This document shows, one piece after another, positions 25,002 through 34,115 of a stretch of 35,874 bases of DNA. The DNA lies in the IMG/VR virus record IMGVR_UViG_3300042402_006268, positions 1 through 35,874 of that record; one strand, given 5' to 3'. This stretch comes from a virus. Within the stretch, counting starts at the first letter, position 1; each line of letters opens with the position of its first letter. The notes beneath the pieces are model-generated. The model did no database searches and was not told the origin of the DNA. It saw nothing but the letters and a program-made list of their open reading frames with translations. The position numbers were made by a program, and so were the translations under genes.

Positions 25002-26083
25002 TGGAGCCTATTATCTACAAATATAGAGTATCACCTGAGGTTCTTAAAACGGACATCGTTCAGGTAACCTACGACAACGAAACGTTCGGGGTATATTCAG
25101 GTATGCCACAGATTTTGAGTGGAGGAACAGGAGGGTCAAGTTTACTGACAGGTTTATCTCTAACAATATTGTTTACACAAACTTATAATGATTTGGGTTA
25201 TTATTCACCATTTGATGGACTTATGGTTCAGAAAGATGTTGTTACTAATTTTCTATATTCTGCCGACACAACTGACAAATATAAAATTACATTATATAAT
25301 ACATCACAAGAATCACTAAAAAGTTTCTTACAGTTTTCAGATTATCTTGTTGATTGGGGTGATGGATCTGCTATTCAAACATTGAATACTTCCATCAATG
25401 AATTGACACACACATATCCTGCTCAACCTCAAAACTATACTATAACTTTAATTCAAAAAAATCCTTGGGGAACCACTGCAATTGAAAAGCCATTATTTGT
25501 GCCTCAGACAGGTGCAACAATTAACAATCCATTTGGAAATATTACATTTACCCCACAAGGAGGTAATTGGTCAGGTATACCATTGAATTATAACTTTATA
25601 TTCACAGGTGACAGTAATAACACCATTCAGGGTCAAATATCTTCGAATTTTACAACAGTACCGTTCTTGGTATCGGGATACACGCAATCTCAATTAAAAG
25701 ACTTGAAAGGATATGGACCAACACCTTATGATCCTGCAAAAATCATCAGTAAAAATGGGGAGTTTTACGGACAAATATTGAATATAAATCCATCTTATAC
25801 CTCGTATACTATTAACAATATTGAGTACTTTGATTACCCCGACAGAACAACATTCTTTATGGTGGAATCCTCAGGTATTACAAGTAGTGAAATAATTGCA
25901 ACAGGAATAACAAAACAAGAAGTTCTTTTAGACTTTGTTTCCTCACCGGAAATTCAATCAGAAGTATTTATAGAACGTGGAAAGCAATCAGCATTTGAAG
26001 GACTACAGAGACTTGGAGAAGTTGATAATCTCGGAGACCTTGTCCGTTATGGATATGGTTTCTATAAAATAAACGATCAGTAA
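25001..26083 (+). CDS. Putative virion protein with PKD-like domain (360 aa)
   Basis: The ATG overlaps the upstream stop (TAATG). The N-terminal part (MEPIIYKYRVSPEVLKTDIV ... YSGMPQILSGGTGGSSLLTG) is unrecognised. Residues about 105-170 match the PKD pattern: YLVDWGDGSAIQTL, then ELTHTYPAQPQNYTITLIQK, i.e. the WGDG turn followed by HTY and a final strand. PKD domains are Ig-like spacers common in surface proteins of Bacteroidota and in some tail proteins. The C-terminal third ends in a helical segment (SAFEGLQRLGEVDNLGDLVR) with a Tyr/Gly-rich tip. No signal peptide, so virion assembly rather than secretion is likely. The next gene starts two bases after the stop. Confidence 0.75.
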   Translation: MEPIIYKYRVSPEVLKTDIVQVTYDNETFGVYSGMPQILSGGTGGSSLLTGLSLTILFTQTYNDLGYYSPFDGLMVQKDVVTNFLYSADTTDKYKITLYNTSQESLKSFLQFSDYLVDWGDGSAIQTLNTSINELTHTYPAQPQNYTITLIQKNPWGTTAIEKPLFVPQTGATINNPFGNITFTPQGGNWSGIPLNYNFIFTGDSNNTIQGQISSNFTTVPFLVSGYTQSQLKDLKGYGPTPYDPAKIISKNGEFYGQILNINPSYTSYTINNIEYFDYPDRTTFFMVESSGITSSEIIATGITKQEVLLDFVSSPEIQSEVFIERGKQSAFEGLQRLGEVDNLGDLVRYGYGFYKINDQ

Positions 26084-26084
26084 A

Positions 26085-26993
26085 ATGGCACTAGGAACAT
26101 ACGGAATTACAAGACCCGCGGATATGTCACCCGAGGATGTTGAAATAATCCTCAACTATACTCCTTCAAGAGACGTAACAGACGGTTTTGTCTTAACTAA
26201 ATTGGATGCATCAAGTATCCTTACACCCTACTTTCACAACAACAACACAGGCGGAGTTCCTGGGGTGGAATTATTAGGTGGACTTTATAACTTAAAACTT
26301 CCAGCTGCGGAGTTTAATAAATTGGGTATCTATACCCTTATGATTCGTCCTGCGGAGATAAGAACAACAATTACAGATTGTGCTGTATTGTCAGCCCTAC
26401 CAAACGTAAAAGGTCTTGTTATTGATTTGAATAATGTACCCTCACAGTTCAGAAACAAATTTGTCAATCAGGGTTTAGTTGGTTTTAGAATTGAATACCT
26501 TAACCAAGACGGAACGAAGATTCCAAATTTCTATAGAATTGTAACATCTTCATTCTATTGTGAACCAGTTGTCACCCAACAGGTAAACAGTTCACAAAAG
26601 GCAATCAGATATCGTTACGTGGAGAATGGTAGTGACTTGTTATTCCTGACGGTATCACCATCAAGTGCTCCGACAAACAAACCATCGGCAACTCCGTTTA
26701 TCGGACAACCAAATCAGAATATTATAATCACAAATACTTTCTTCAATCCAATGACGATTGAGATCCAAGTGGCGGAACAAGATCTTGATACCCTTGGAAT
26801 TGCACTTTACGGTAACCAAACTAAGAGTATTGAAGATGGTATCTACACAATTTACGATTACCAAAATAACATCTATCAACAATATAACTTATACGAAATA
26901 CGTGATGAGTTTAACGCTCTGTTGTTTGAGGTTAGACAAAACAGAGGAACCAATATCGATTTCAGTAAAAACTTTACAAATATTATTGAATAA
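26085..26993 (+). CDS. Putative baseplate/tail structural protein (302 aa)
   Basis: Not recognised by named family. The N-terminus (MALGTYGITRPADMSPEDVE) is distinctive and looks like a conserved docking segment. Beta-rich sequence follows (GVELLGGLYNLKLPAAEFNK, YTLMIRPAEIRTTITDCAVL, VKGLVIDLNNVPSQFRNKFV). A linker with Ser, Pro and Thr (VSPSSAPTNKPSATPFIGQP) splits the protein near residue 200. The C-terminal part (IEIQVAEQDLDTLGIALYGN, QQYNLYEIRDEFNALLFEVR) ends with an Asn/Phe-rich tail. Its stop overlaps the start of the next gene (TAATG). Place and coupling suggest that it assembles with the neighbouring baseplate proteins; function is otherwise unknown. Confidence 0.72.
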   Translation: MALGTYGITRPADMSPEDVEIILNYTPSRDVTDGFVLTKLDASSILTPYFHNNNTGGVPGVELLGGLYNLKLPAAEFNKLGIYTLMIRPAEIRTTITDCAVLSALPNVKGLVIDLNNVPSQFRNKFVNQGLVGFRIEYLNQDGTKIPNFYRIVTSSFYCEPVVTQQVNSSQKAIRYRYVENGSDLLFLTVSPSSAPTNKPSATPFIGQPNQNIIITNTFFNPMTIEIQVAEQDLDTLGIALYGNQTKSIEDGIYTIYDYQNNIYQQYNLYEIRDEFNALLFEVRQNRGTNIDFSKNFTNIIE

Positions 26994-29950
26994 TGGCGAG
27001 CAGCAAATTCAGATATCCACCCGCACCTAATAATGGGGGTGATACTTTTTCAGATAACATAGTTGGATTACAACTTGTTGATGGAGGAGGCCTTACGCAG
27101 GGTAATTTTGAATTTACAACATACGTTACAGAAAAGGTAAACAGAACCTTTGATACTGGTGTATTTTCCGATCCAATATCATTATCAGATTTAGATGTTC
27201 AAAGTGTAGTCAAGGCAAAAGAATTGATAGCTAAAAACTACAGGGTATATCCTAACTATGATGTATCTCAGGTAACTAACTTTTCACTATACGGGTCACT
27301 CAGAAAAAGACTTCAAGTTTCAATTACTCACATAATCAATTTTTTTCCAGGTGCGATTGAGATTTATACTTTAGATACCTCGTTCAATACAGGTTATACG
27401 GCATTTAATATTTTTTACGATCAGGATGGTGACGTGACAACATTCGATGTTGATGTTAGTATGTTCAGAAATCCTTTTGACATTGACTATTCAGTAAACT
27501 CAACTCGTAACATTTCTACAAGACCTTTTGCTACGAGTCCATTAAGAAATATGACGGTTGAATACCAAAAATATGCTTTGTTCTTTTCGGGTATTGAAAC
27601 ATCATATGATTTTGTTGATTTTATTCCGTCAGAATCAGTCGCATCAGGAAATGTTACTATAAGTGTTTTAGGTAATCCTTTCTCAGGTCAGTCACAGTCA
27701 ACTGATGTTATTATTTTGAAACCTAATAAACTTGAAACAGAAAATGCTTTTCAAGAACCGTTCGATGAAGTAGAAGATTTTCTTATCAACAGAATGGTGG
27801 TACCAAAATACACCGCAACATTTCAATATCCTGCACAAAATGATGCAGGAAATTACTACATCGCAACTGACATTATTACTTGGCCTCAGGACGGTTTTTG
27901 GAACTTGGATATTCGCACAGCGGCTTTTGATGATTATCTTTTCAAGATTGAAAATGTATCAATAAATCTTGATGAACTAATCACGGATCTTATTAGTAGA
28001 TTTTTGACAACAGGAGCATTCAAAGAATTTGATACACAAGATCAAAAAGTTGAAAAAACTTTACAGGTTTACGGAAGGGCTTATGACGAAACAAAAAAGT
28101 TTATAGATGCATTGGCATATATGAACTCTGTAAATTACAATACAGGTAACGATATCCCTTCACAATTATTACAGAATTTAGCGCAAACCTTGGGTTGGAA
28201 TACCAACATTTCACCAATTACAAATGAACAATTTTTAGAATCAATCTTCAGTGCACCAAATCAATCGATCTATCCTGGTATGAGTCGTGATATGACACCA
28301 AATGAATTGAACTATCAATACTACAAAAATTTGATATTAAATTCAGCATATCTATTCAAATCAAAGGGAACAAGAAGGGCGGTTGAATTTGTGATGAGAG
28401 CTGTGGGTGCCCCTGAATCGTTGATAGAATTTAATGAAACAATTTATTTAGCCGACGGACCAATCAACGTAAAAATATTTGATGAAGAATATCAGCAAAT
28501 ATCAGGTGGAACAATATCAATAACAACACCAACATTTGACCCAACAAGTACCTATTTGCTACAAGGTATTCAATATTCCTCATTTACTAGTGATAGTATT
28601 GTGGAGGAGATCGATGTTACCGCAGCCGACTATCCACTTGACGTTTTGGGTTATCCTTTGGCTCCTGAACCAAACTCAAACTACTTCTTTGAAAAAGGTG
28701 CAGGATGGTTTGAATCAAGTCCACAACACAGAAGTAACGATATTGTAGATAGATCAACATCTGTATTCACGGGTGCAAATCCAAACGTTCAAACGGTGTT
28801 AGCTCCGTTTACATACGGACAAGAATATTTTAATAGATTTAGAAACTTCCCTTATATGACTCTTGGTTTTGGATTGACCAAGACAATAGATAACGTGAAG
28901 TCTTGGACAAACTTCGATTTAGGACTTAGAAAATCTACCTCACCATTAAGTGAAACTTATTATCAAGTTGATGATGAACGTTTGGTTCTTAATGCCAAAA
29001 ACATTGAGTTGAACCTAAATATGGGACAGGCACTTCTCTATGATGTGTGGGATATGTCTGTTAAATACAATTACCCAATTCCATCAACAGGATTAACCGC
29101 ACCCTACCCAAGTCCTGACCTTGTAGACTGGACCAACATCAATCCACAACCACAGACCAAAACATTCTTTGAGTTTGCTCAGACATTCTACAATAGTATG
29201 ATCAACGTAAGAAACCGTCAGACAAGTTCTGATGGTAGAGGTGGTGGATATCCAACACTTCAAGCGTTATATCAAAACTACTTAAACTCTGAAAATGCCG
29301 TAAACATTCCATCAAACCAATACACCTATCAAAAAATGATTGATTTCACTTTGGGATTGGGTGATTATTGGATGAGATTGGTGGAACAGATGTTACCAGC
29401 GACAACAATTTGGTTGGGGGGACAAAAAATGGAGAACTCTCCGATGCACAGACAGAAAGTTGTTTGGAGACTACAGAGAGGATGTGAAATTGTAATTGTT
29501 CCTTGTGTTCCTTGTTTCTTTGAAGGTCCATTATTTGCCTACGATTGTATTGATCAAACTGTTACTTGTCCGATTTTACCAACACCAACTACAACATTCC
29601 AACAAGTTCTCAATCAAACTTTGGATACGATGGTTCAGTTGAGTGGTTATACAAGTAACCAATGTAATCTTAATAGTATTACAAGCGTTTGGTATGTTGA
29701 CCTTAGATTAGATAGTACAATTTTAGTCCAAGAAAGTTTCTACACAGGTTTCGGTCCTGTAGATGTGCCTACACTAAACCAGTGGATCACAGCACTCAAT
29801 GAAAAGTTGGAAGGTTTATATATGTATGGTTTAAATTACTATATAAGTGGAACCAATATAATTATAAGTAACTCTTCTTGTATGGATGAATTTACTGATA
29901 AAACCCTCCAATTAAATATTGGTTTGGACTTAACAATTAACTGCGGATAA
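26993..29950 (+). CDS. Large baseplate/tail protein with gpI-like helical region (985 aa)
   Basis: The N-terminal third is beta-rich. Residues about 315-480 hold a helical stretch ([20 protein letters not shown], a [16 protein letters not shown] helix, then [20 protein letters not shown] at about 453-472). The 'SKGT-R-A-EF' motif is like that of P2 gpI-type tail proteins, which link baseplate to fibres. This is a motif-level match only. A later part ([20 protein letters not shown]) also recalls tail protein families in which the last domain ends in LPATTIW. A Cys-rich patch follows (nt 29480-29570, six Cys including PCVPC). The final 130 residues appear homologous to the end of the next gene product. 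The start and stop both overlap their neighbours (TAATG). Likely a baseplate wedge or fibre-docking protein. Confidence 0.75.
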   Translation: MASSKFRYPPAPNNGGDTFSDNIVGLQLVDGGGLTQGNFEFTTYVTEKVNRTFDTGVFSDPISLSDLDVQSVVKAKELIAKNYRVYPNYDVSQVTNFSLYGSLRKRLQVSITHIINFFPGAIEIYTLDTSFNTGYTAFNIFYDQDGDVTTFDVDVSMFRNPFDIDYSVNSTRNISTRPFATSPLRNMTVEYQKYALFFSGIETSYDFVDFIPSESVASGNVTISVLGNPFSGQSQSTDVIILKPNKLETENAFQEPFDEVEDFLINRMVVPKYTATFQYPAQNDAGNYYIATDIITWPQDGFWNLDIRTAAFDDYLFKIENVSINLDELITDLISRFLTTGAFKEFDTQDQKVEKTLQVYGRAYDETKKFIDALAYMNSVNYNTGNDIPSQLLQNLAQTLGWNTNISPITNEQFLESIFSAPNQSIYPGMSRDMTPNELNYQYYKNLILNSAYLFKSKGTRRAVEFVMRAVGAPESLIEFNETIYLADGPINVKIFDEEYQQISGGTISITTPTFDPTSTYLLQGIQYSSFTSDSIVEEIDVTAADYPLDVLGYPLAPEPNSNYFFEKGAGWFESSPQHRSNDIVDRSTSVFTGANPNVQTVLAPFTYGQEYFNRFRNFPYMTLGFGLTKTIDNVKSWTNFDLGLRKSTSPLSETYYQVDDERLVLNAKNIELNLNMGQALLYDVWDMSVKYNYPIPSTGLTAPYPSPDLVDWTNINPQPQTKTFFEFAQTFYNSMINVRNRQTSSDGRGGGYPTLQALYQNYLNSENAVNIPSNQYTYQKMIDFTLGLGDYWMRLVEQMLPATTIWLGGQKMENSPMHRQKVVWRLQRGCEIVIVPCVPCFFEGPLFAYDCIDQTVTCPILPTPTTTFQQVLNQTLDTMVQLSGYTSNQCNLNSITSVWYVDLRLDSTILVQESFYTGFGPVDVPTLNQWITALNEKLEGLYMYGLNYYISGTNIIISNSSCMDEFTDKTLQLNIGLDLTINCG

Positions 29951-32900
29951 TGGCTTGTCGTACTGGTAATACTGGAGTTTCTTCACCTTGGACATACCAC
30001 GATTGTTGTGGTGTTTTAATAACTGGAACAACAACTGACCAACCTATTTGTTATGAGAATAGTTTACCACTTTCTTTTGGTATAGTTGACAGTGGTTCTG
30101 CTTGTTCTCCAAACTGTACAATTTATTTATCGGGATGTTGTAGTGGTGACTTATATGGTTTGAATAGTACAACTTGGGCTAGTGGAGTTACAGGTACTTG
30201 GTACTTCAGTGGTGTACCTTTATTACCTGATGGTTGTTACACGATTGTAGATACTTCAGGATCAACAATAATAAATGATCTTGTTTTCAGTGCTACAAGT
30301 TATAGTCTCGGGGTTTCGGGTTGTTCAGTTTCTTTATGTGAATGCGATTGTAATTGTGTTGAGATCACAATTGATCCCATTTTACAATTTGTATATCCAC
30401 CACAAGGTGGATTGTATTATGTTGACTACAAAAAGTGTGGACTAGGCGATACAACCTATAGTGCGTCTACAGGTGGTACTTTAACATTTAATATATGTTC
30501 GTTAAGTGGTGAACCAATACTTGCTTATTTTTATACTGGTGGAACACCGGCTGACATAGTAAGTGGATACACACCTTGGGATGTAAACAACACTGGAATT
30601 TACATATCCTCATCAACAATCAACACTTGCACGTCAGAACCCTGTGATGCTCCAAGCCCATCACCTACGCCGACACCAACATTAACTCCAACCGCAACGG
30701 TAACACCGACATATACTCCGACAAATACGCCAACTCCAACTGCAACAATTACTGAAACACCAACTAATACACCAACACCAACCGCAACCACAACTGAAAC
30801 ACCCACTAACACACCAACGCCCACTGTTACAATTACTCCTACTGAAACACCAACTAACACACCAACACCGACAGTCACACCAAGTACTAGTGGTGATTCA
30901 GTATCTAATGATTTAAATGCGAGTTTTACACTTACAGGTGAATGTTTTAATGGAGTCTTTAGTGCAGGTACAGGACAAGTACAGATATTCCCTACGGGTG
31001 GTATTGCACCCTATTCTGTTGAGTGTGATTCAGGACAAAGTTTACCTATTGTTGTAGGTATTACCACAGGTGGTAGTGCAATCTTCACAGGGTTAAGTGC
31101 CGATACATACACTTTTAGACTTTCGGATTCTTCAGGTGGTGTCAATGACTTCATTTTAATCAATGTTATTGTTGATGACTGTTTTAATGCGGGACTTATT
31201 AATATTGTCGACACCACTTGTGGGGACAGTAATGGTAGTTTAGAAGTTTCGGTAGATACAGACTCATATCCATTATCTGTTGATTTATACCTTGACAATG
31301 GTGGAGGTTATATATTGTTTAACAGTTATACTTTATCAACCATACCAAGTTATATTTCAAATTTACCTGAAGGTGATTACTATGCGGATGTAACTGATTT
31401 TGGAGGTGCCACGGCAACTACTTTTAGTAGTATTGTAACTATATCTGGTTCAACTCCTTTAGACTATACCTTAGTTGTAATTAATAACTCTAACTGTGGT
31501 ATACCTTCAGGGCAGGTTGAGATTACAGGTTTGACAGGTGCATCGTACACTTACTTATGGTCCAACGCTCAGACAACAGACATAATCACTGGTTTGACCG
31601 CGGGTACATATTCAGTAACTGTTACAGATGAGTTTGGTTGTGAGTTAACCAAAACCGCCGAGGTATTAAACTCATCGAGTTTGGGAGTAATTTCAATCAC
31701 AACAACTCAACCAGGATGTTTAACTTCTAATGGAACCGTCACTATAAATATATCAGGAGGTTCAGCACCTTATTATTATTCTGCGGCTACTGAATCCACT
31801 ACCACATCTTCTACTTCGTTTACTTTTACGGGTGTTACCGCTGGTAATTTTCCGATTTTTGTTCAGGATGCGAGTTTATGTCAACTTAGTACATCAACAA
31901 TAGTTAACGGTGCTGGTGGATTAACTTCTGTTTCGATTACTCAATCGCCTACAAACTGTGATAGTGCCGTCAATTTAGATATAATTGTTGATGGTGCGGG
32001 TACTCCGTTTACCTATAGTTATACGGGACAAACAAATCCAAGTAATACATCGACTTATATTACGAATTTAAACAGTCATACTTTTTTAAATCTTCCACCT
32101 GATACATACGATGTCAAAATAACTACTTCAACGGGTTGTGAATATTCGGTTGTCGAGGTCGTTAGTACAACACCAAAATTTTCAGTTAGCGCAACAACAA
32201 CAGGTGCCACTTGTGGTTCATCAAACGGTTCTGTCGTTATTGAAGTTGGTACTGGTTACACTGGTGTTTTAGATTATGTCTTGAGTTCTGGTCAATCAAT
32301 TTTGGATGTCAACTTATCTTCATACACCTTTAACAATTTGGTGGCAGGTTCTTACGTAATTACTGTTACAGATCAAGATGGTTGTTTTATAACAGAAGAA
32401 TTTGACATTACCACAAGTGGTGATTTTGGTTATCTGTTGACAACAACAAACTGTGTGCTTGGTGACGATGGTACTGCTAGTGTTACAGTTTTTGCCGGTG
32501 AACCACCATTTATATATTCTTGGTCAAATGGTGAATCTACTTCGAGTATCAGCGGTTTATCGGGTGGGACTTATAGTGTTGTTGTTACGGATGATAATGG
32601 GTGTTTTGAGGAAAAATTCTTTACTATCATATGCACATCTCAACAGGTTACAAATTATAATATTGTTCCTGTTTGTGATGATATGTTTACAACAACTGTC
32701 GGGAATAAAAGAGATATGGTAGAAATGTTGAATGAAGGATTTTTGGATATTATATCTGGTGAATCGGTAACAAATTGTGTGTTAAATGAGGCTGTCTTTA
32801 TTTGTCAAATCGTGGTATCAGGATATAGTGGAACAACCCTTTGGGTTTCTGGAGGTACCGTTCCTTTTTATACTGGATATACTTTGAATGACGTTCCATC

Positions 32901-33087
32901 AGACCAACTTTGGGCGGACACAATACAGACAATATTAGGAGGAATCCCTGAGATAGAAAATGTTGAAATTAATCAACTGACAAACACGGTGAAAATATTT
33001 TCAAACTGTAATGGGGAAGATGATCCTCTAAGAAATGGATACATTGATATAGATTTACAAATCGATTACGACATCAGTTGCGTTTAA
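29950..33087 (+). CDS. Tail/adhesin-like protein with SprB-type repeats (1045 aa)
   Basis: The start overlaps the upstream stop (TAATG). Four regions are visible. (1) Residues 1-236 are Cys-rich: 18 Cys, with DCCG, GCC and CECDCNC clusters. (2) Residues 236-311 are a Thr-Pro linker. (3) Residues about 315-895 hold roughly seven Ig-like repeats of the SprB type; the clearest read [20 protein letters not shown] ... [20 protein letters not shown] ... [10 protein letters not shown] and [20 protein letters not shown] ... [10 protein letters not shown]. SprB repeats are known from gliding adhesins of Bacteroidota. (4) The last 150 residues look homologous to the C-terminus of the previous gene product. 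There is no signal peptide, so this is a virion part, probably a host-contact fibre. The repeat family is clear; the binding role is inferred. Confidence 0.82.
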   Translation: MACRTGNTGVSSPWTYHDCCGVLITGTTTDQPICYENSLPLSFGIVDSGSACSPNCTIYLSGCCSGDLYGLNSTTWASGVTGTWYFSGVPLLPDGCYTIVDTSGSTIINDLVFSATSYSLGVSGCSVSLCECDCNCVEITIDPILQFVYPPQGGLYYVDYKKCGLGDTTYSASTGGTLTFNICSLSGEPILAYFYTGGTPADIVSGYTPWDVNNTGIYISSSTINTCTSEPCDAPSPSPTPTPTLTPTATVTPTYTPTNTPTPTATITETPTNTPTPTATTTETPTNTPTPTVTITPTETPTNTPTPTVTPSTSGDSVSNDLNASFTLTGECFNGVFSAGTGQVQIFPTGGIAPYSVECDSGQSLPIVVGITTGGSAIFTGLSADTYTFRLSDSSGGVNDFILINVIVDDCFNAGLINIVDTTCGDSNGSLEVSVDTDSYPLSVDLYLDNGGGYILFNSYTLSTIPSYISNLPEGDYYADVTDFGGATATTFSSIVTISGSTPLDYTLVVINNSNCGIPSGQVEITGLTGASYTYLWSNAQTTDIITGLTAGTYSVTVTDEFGCELTKTAEVLNSSSLGVISITTTQPGCLTSNGTVTINISGGSAPYYYSAATESTTTSSTSFTFTGVTAGNFPIFVQDASLCQLSTSTIVNGAGGLTSVSITQSPTNCDSAVNLDIIVDGAGTPFTYSYTGQTNPSNTSTYITNLNSHTFLNLPPDTYDVKITTSTGCEYSVVEVVSTTPKFSVSATTTGATCGSSNGSVVIEVGTGYTGVLDYVLSSGQSILDVNLSSYTFNNLVAGSYVITVTDQDGCFITEEFDITTSGDFGYLLTTTNCVLGDDGTASVTVFAGEPPFIYSWSNGESTSSISGLSGGTYSVVVTDDNGCFEEKFFTIICTSQQVTNYNIVPVCDDMFTTTVGNKRDMVEMLNEGFLDIISGESVTNCVLNEAVFICQIVVSGYSGTTLWVSGGTVPFYTGYTLNDVPSDQLWADTIQTILGGIPEIENVEINQLTNTVKIFSNCNGEDDPLRNGYIDIDLQIDYDISCV
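30655..30882 (+). repeat. Thr-Pro-rich low-complexity tract (degenerate DNA repeat)
   Basis: 76 codons encode almost only Thr and Pro with some Ala, Glu, Asn, Val and Ile ([20 protein letters not shown] and so on). Three internal units of the form [10 protein letters not shown] recur. Codon third bases vary, so the protein repeat is kept while the DNA diverges. It joins the Cys-rich head to the SprB repeats and probably forms a stiff extended spacer. A related tract is in the gene at 33168. Confidence 0.9.
30895..32634 (+). repeat. About seven SprB-like beta-sandwich repeats
   Basis: Each unit is roughly 75-95 codons. Units share an early Cys after a strand ([39 protein letters not shown]), a Pro-Tyr or Tyr-Trp-Ser middle ([21 protein letters not shown]), a GL-x-GTY turn and a VTVTD-x-GC end. 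Boundaries are by eye; the first two and the fifth units are more divergent. Confidence 0.75.
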
Positions 33088-33130
33088 TCAAAAATTCATT
33101 TAAATAAAATAACAAATCTTTCAATGATTT

Positions 33131-33164
33131 ATGGTATTTCGAGTATTTATATCTAAAATACCAT
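33131..33164 (+). promoter_or_regulatory. Inverted repeat enclosing TATTTATA before the fibre gene
   Basis: A perfect 9-bp inverted repeat, ATGGTATTT (33131-33139) and AAATACCAT (33156-33164), encloses TATTTATA at 33144-33151. The right arm ends three bases before the ATG at 33168. The 80-base gap has no T-run terminator. It could be a promoter inside an operator, or an RNA hairpin that hides the start codon. Confidence 0.45.
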
Positions 33165-33167
33165 TTA

Positions 33168-34100
33168 ATGAGTCAAGTAATTTTAAGGCTTTCTTTAGAT
33201 TCAAATGCCATCGGTCCGTTCAGTATATATACTGGATCTACCTCTACACAACCACTTTTAACAGGACAAACTCGTGATCAATTAGTTGCAGGTGTTGTAA
33301 TTAATTTGGATGCTGCGGTAACGGGTACTACATATACTTTAATATTTCAAAATAATCAGCCAAATTGCGACCAAAATACTGTTTCAAAACAGATCACAGT
33401 TTATGGTAATGATAATACGCCAACACCTACTCCGACTCAGACCCCAACACCGACCGTAACACCAAATTTAAGTCCGTCTGCAACACCTACTCATACACCT
33501 ACACCAACATCTACACCGCCCCCTGGTAATAACATAGCATACCTATTTATAGAACCACAAAACAATTCATCAGATATTGGTGGTTATATGTATAACAACT
33601 ATTCAGCATTTACCGATTTCTTTGGGTTTACAAATCTTTCCTCTCCTGATTTTAGCAATCAGGCTCAATTTGAAATAGATATGAACTACTACATTGATTA
33701 TTCGGGTTGGACTGATAGTACTTTACCACTTATAAGAACTCAATCAGTTCCACAATCAAGTGGTGGTGTAGATAGTTTTGGAAACACAATTGTAGAATTT
33801 AATTTTACAACTCACGAAATACCGGCAGGAACAGTAAATGGTTCTGGTTGGTATACTTGGATTATTCCTACATCAGCAACTAACGGAATGATTCAAACAA
33901 TTATTGATTTGAGCATAAACGGAAACCCAAATAGTTTCATAACATTTGGGACAGATGCTTCACTATATCAACACGAATTTGAATATACGGGTACAAATAT
34001 TCCTTCAGGAAATTACAGAGTATACTCAAGTTTTGTAGATCCAGCATTCTATATTGCCAATTCACAAGATATTTACTTTAAAGGTGGACAAGTAACCTAA
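33168..34100 (+). CDS. Putative tail fibre protein with Thr-Pro linker (310 aa)
   Basis: The N-terminal 83 residues (MSQVILRLSLDSNAIGPFSI, LLTGQTRDQLVAGVVINLDA, TYTLIFQNNQPNCDQNTVSK) form a small beta-domain that looks like a fibre attachment module. Residues 84-119 are a Thr-Pro-rich linker. The C-terminal 190 residues are an unrecognised beta-domain rich in Tyr, Asn, Ser and Phe (IAYLFIEPQNNSSDIGGYMY, GWYTWIIPTSATNG, FTDFFGFTNLSSPDF), plausibly a receptor-binding head. There is no signal peptide and only one Cys. The gene has its own candidate promoter inside an inverted repeat, unlike the coupled genes before it, and precedes the Gly-Ser/Thr repeat fibre gene by 15 bases. Fibre role inferred from layout and composition. 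Confidence 0.75.
   Translation: MSQVILRLSLDSNAIGPFSIYTGSTSTQPLLTGQTRDQLVAGVVINLDAAVTGTTYTLIFQNNQPNCDQNTVSKQITVYGNDNTPTPTPTQTPTPTVTPNLSPSATPTHTPTPTSTPPPGNNIAYLFIEPQNNSSDIGGYMYNNYSAFTDFFGFTNLSSPDFSNQAQFEIDMNYYIDYSGWTDSTLPLIRTQSVPQSSGGVDSFGNTIVEFNFTTHEIPAGTVNGSGWYTWIIPTSATNGMIQTIIDLSINGNPNSFITFGTDASLYQHEFEYTGTNIPSGNYRVYSSFVDPAFYIANSQDIYFKGGQVT
33417..33524 (+). repeat. Second Thr-Pro-rich tract
   Basis: 36 codons encode [20 protein letters not shown] and a similar continuation ending in PPP. It is of the same type as the tract at 30655-30882, about 2.5 kb upstream in a different gene, and likewise separates an N-terminal attachment part from a C-terminal domain. Confidence 0.9.
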
Positions 34101-34115
34101 AAAAAAAACAAAAAA

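Noticed and set aside
25970-25980. Further TATTTATA copies inside genes (near 25970, 33544; TATTTATG near 24139)
   Set aside because: They lie in coding sequence, where an AT-rich genome should hold a few by chance; only intergenic copies are counted as candidate promoters.
30600-30878. Minus-strand frame coding Val-Gly-rich sequence
   Set aside because: It is the antisense of the Thr-Pro tract (ACN-CCN read backwards) and has no gene context.
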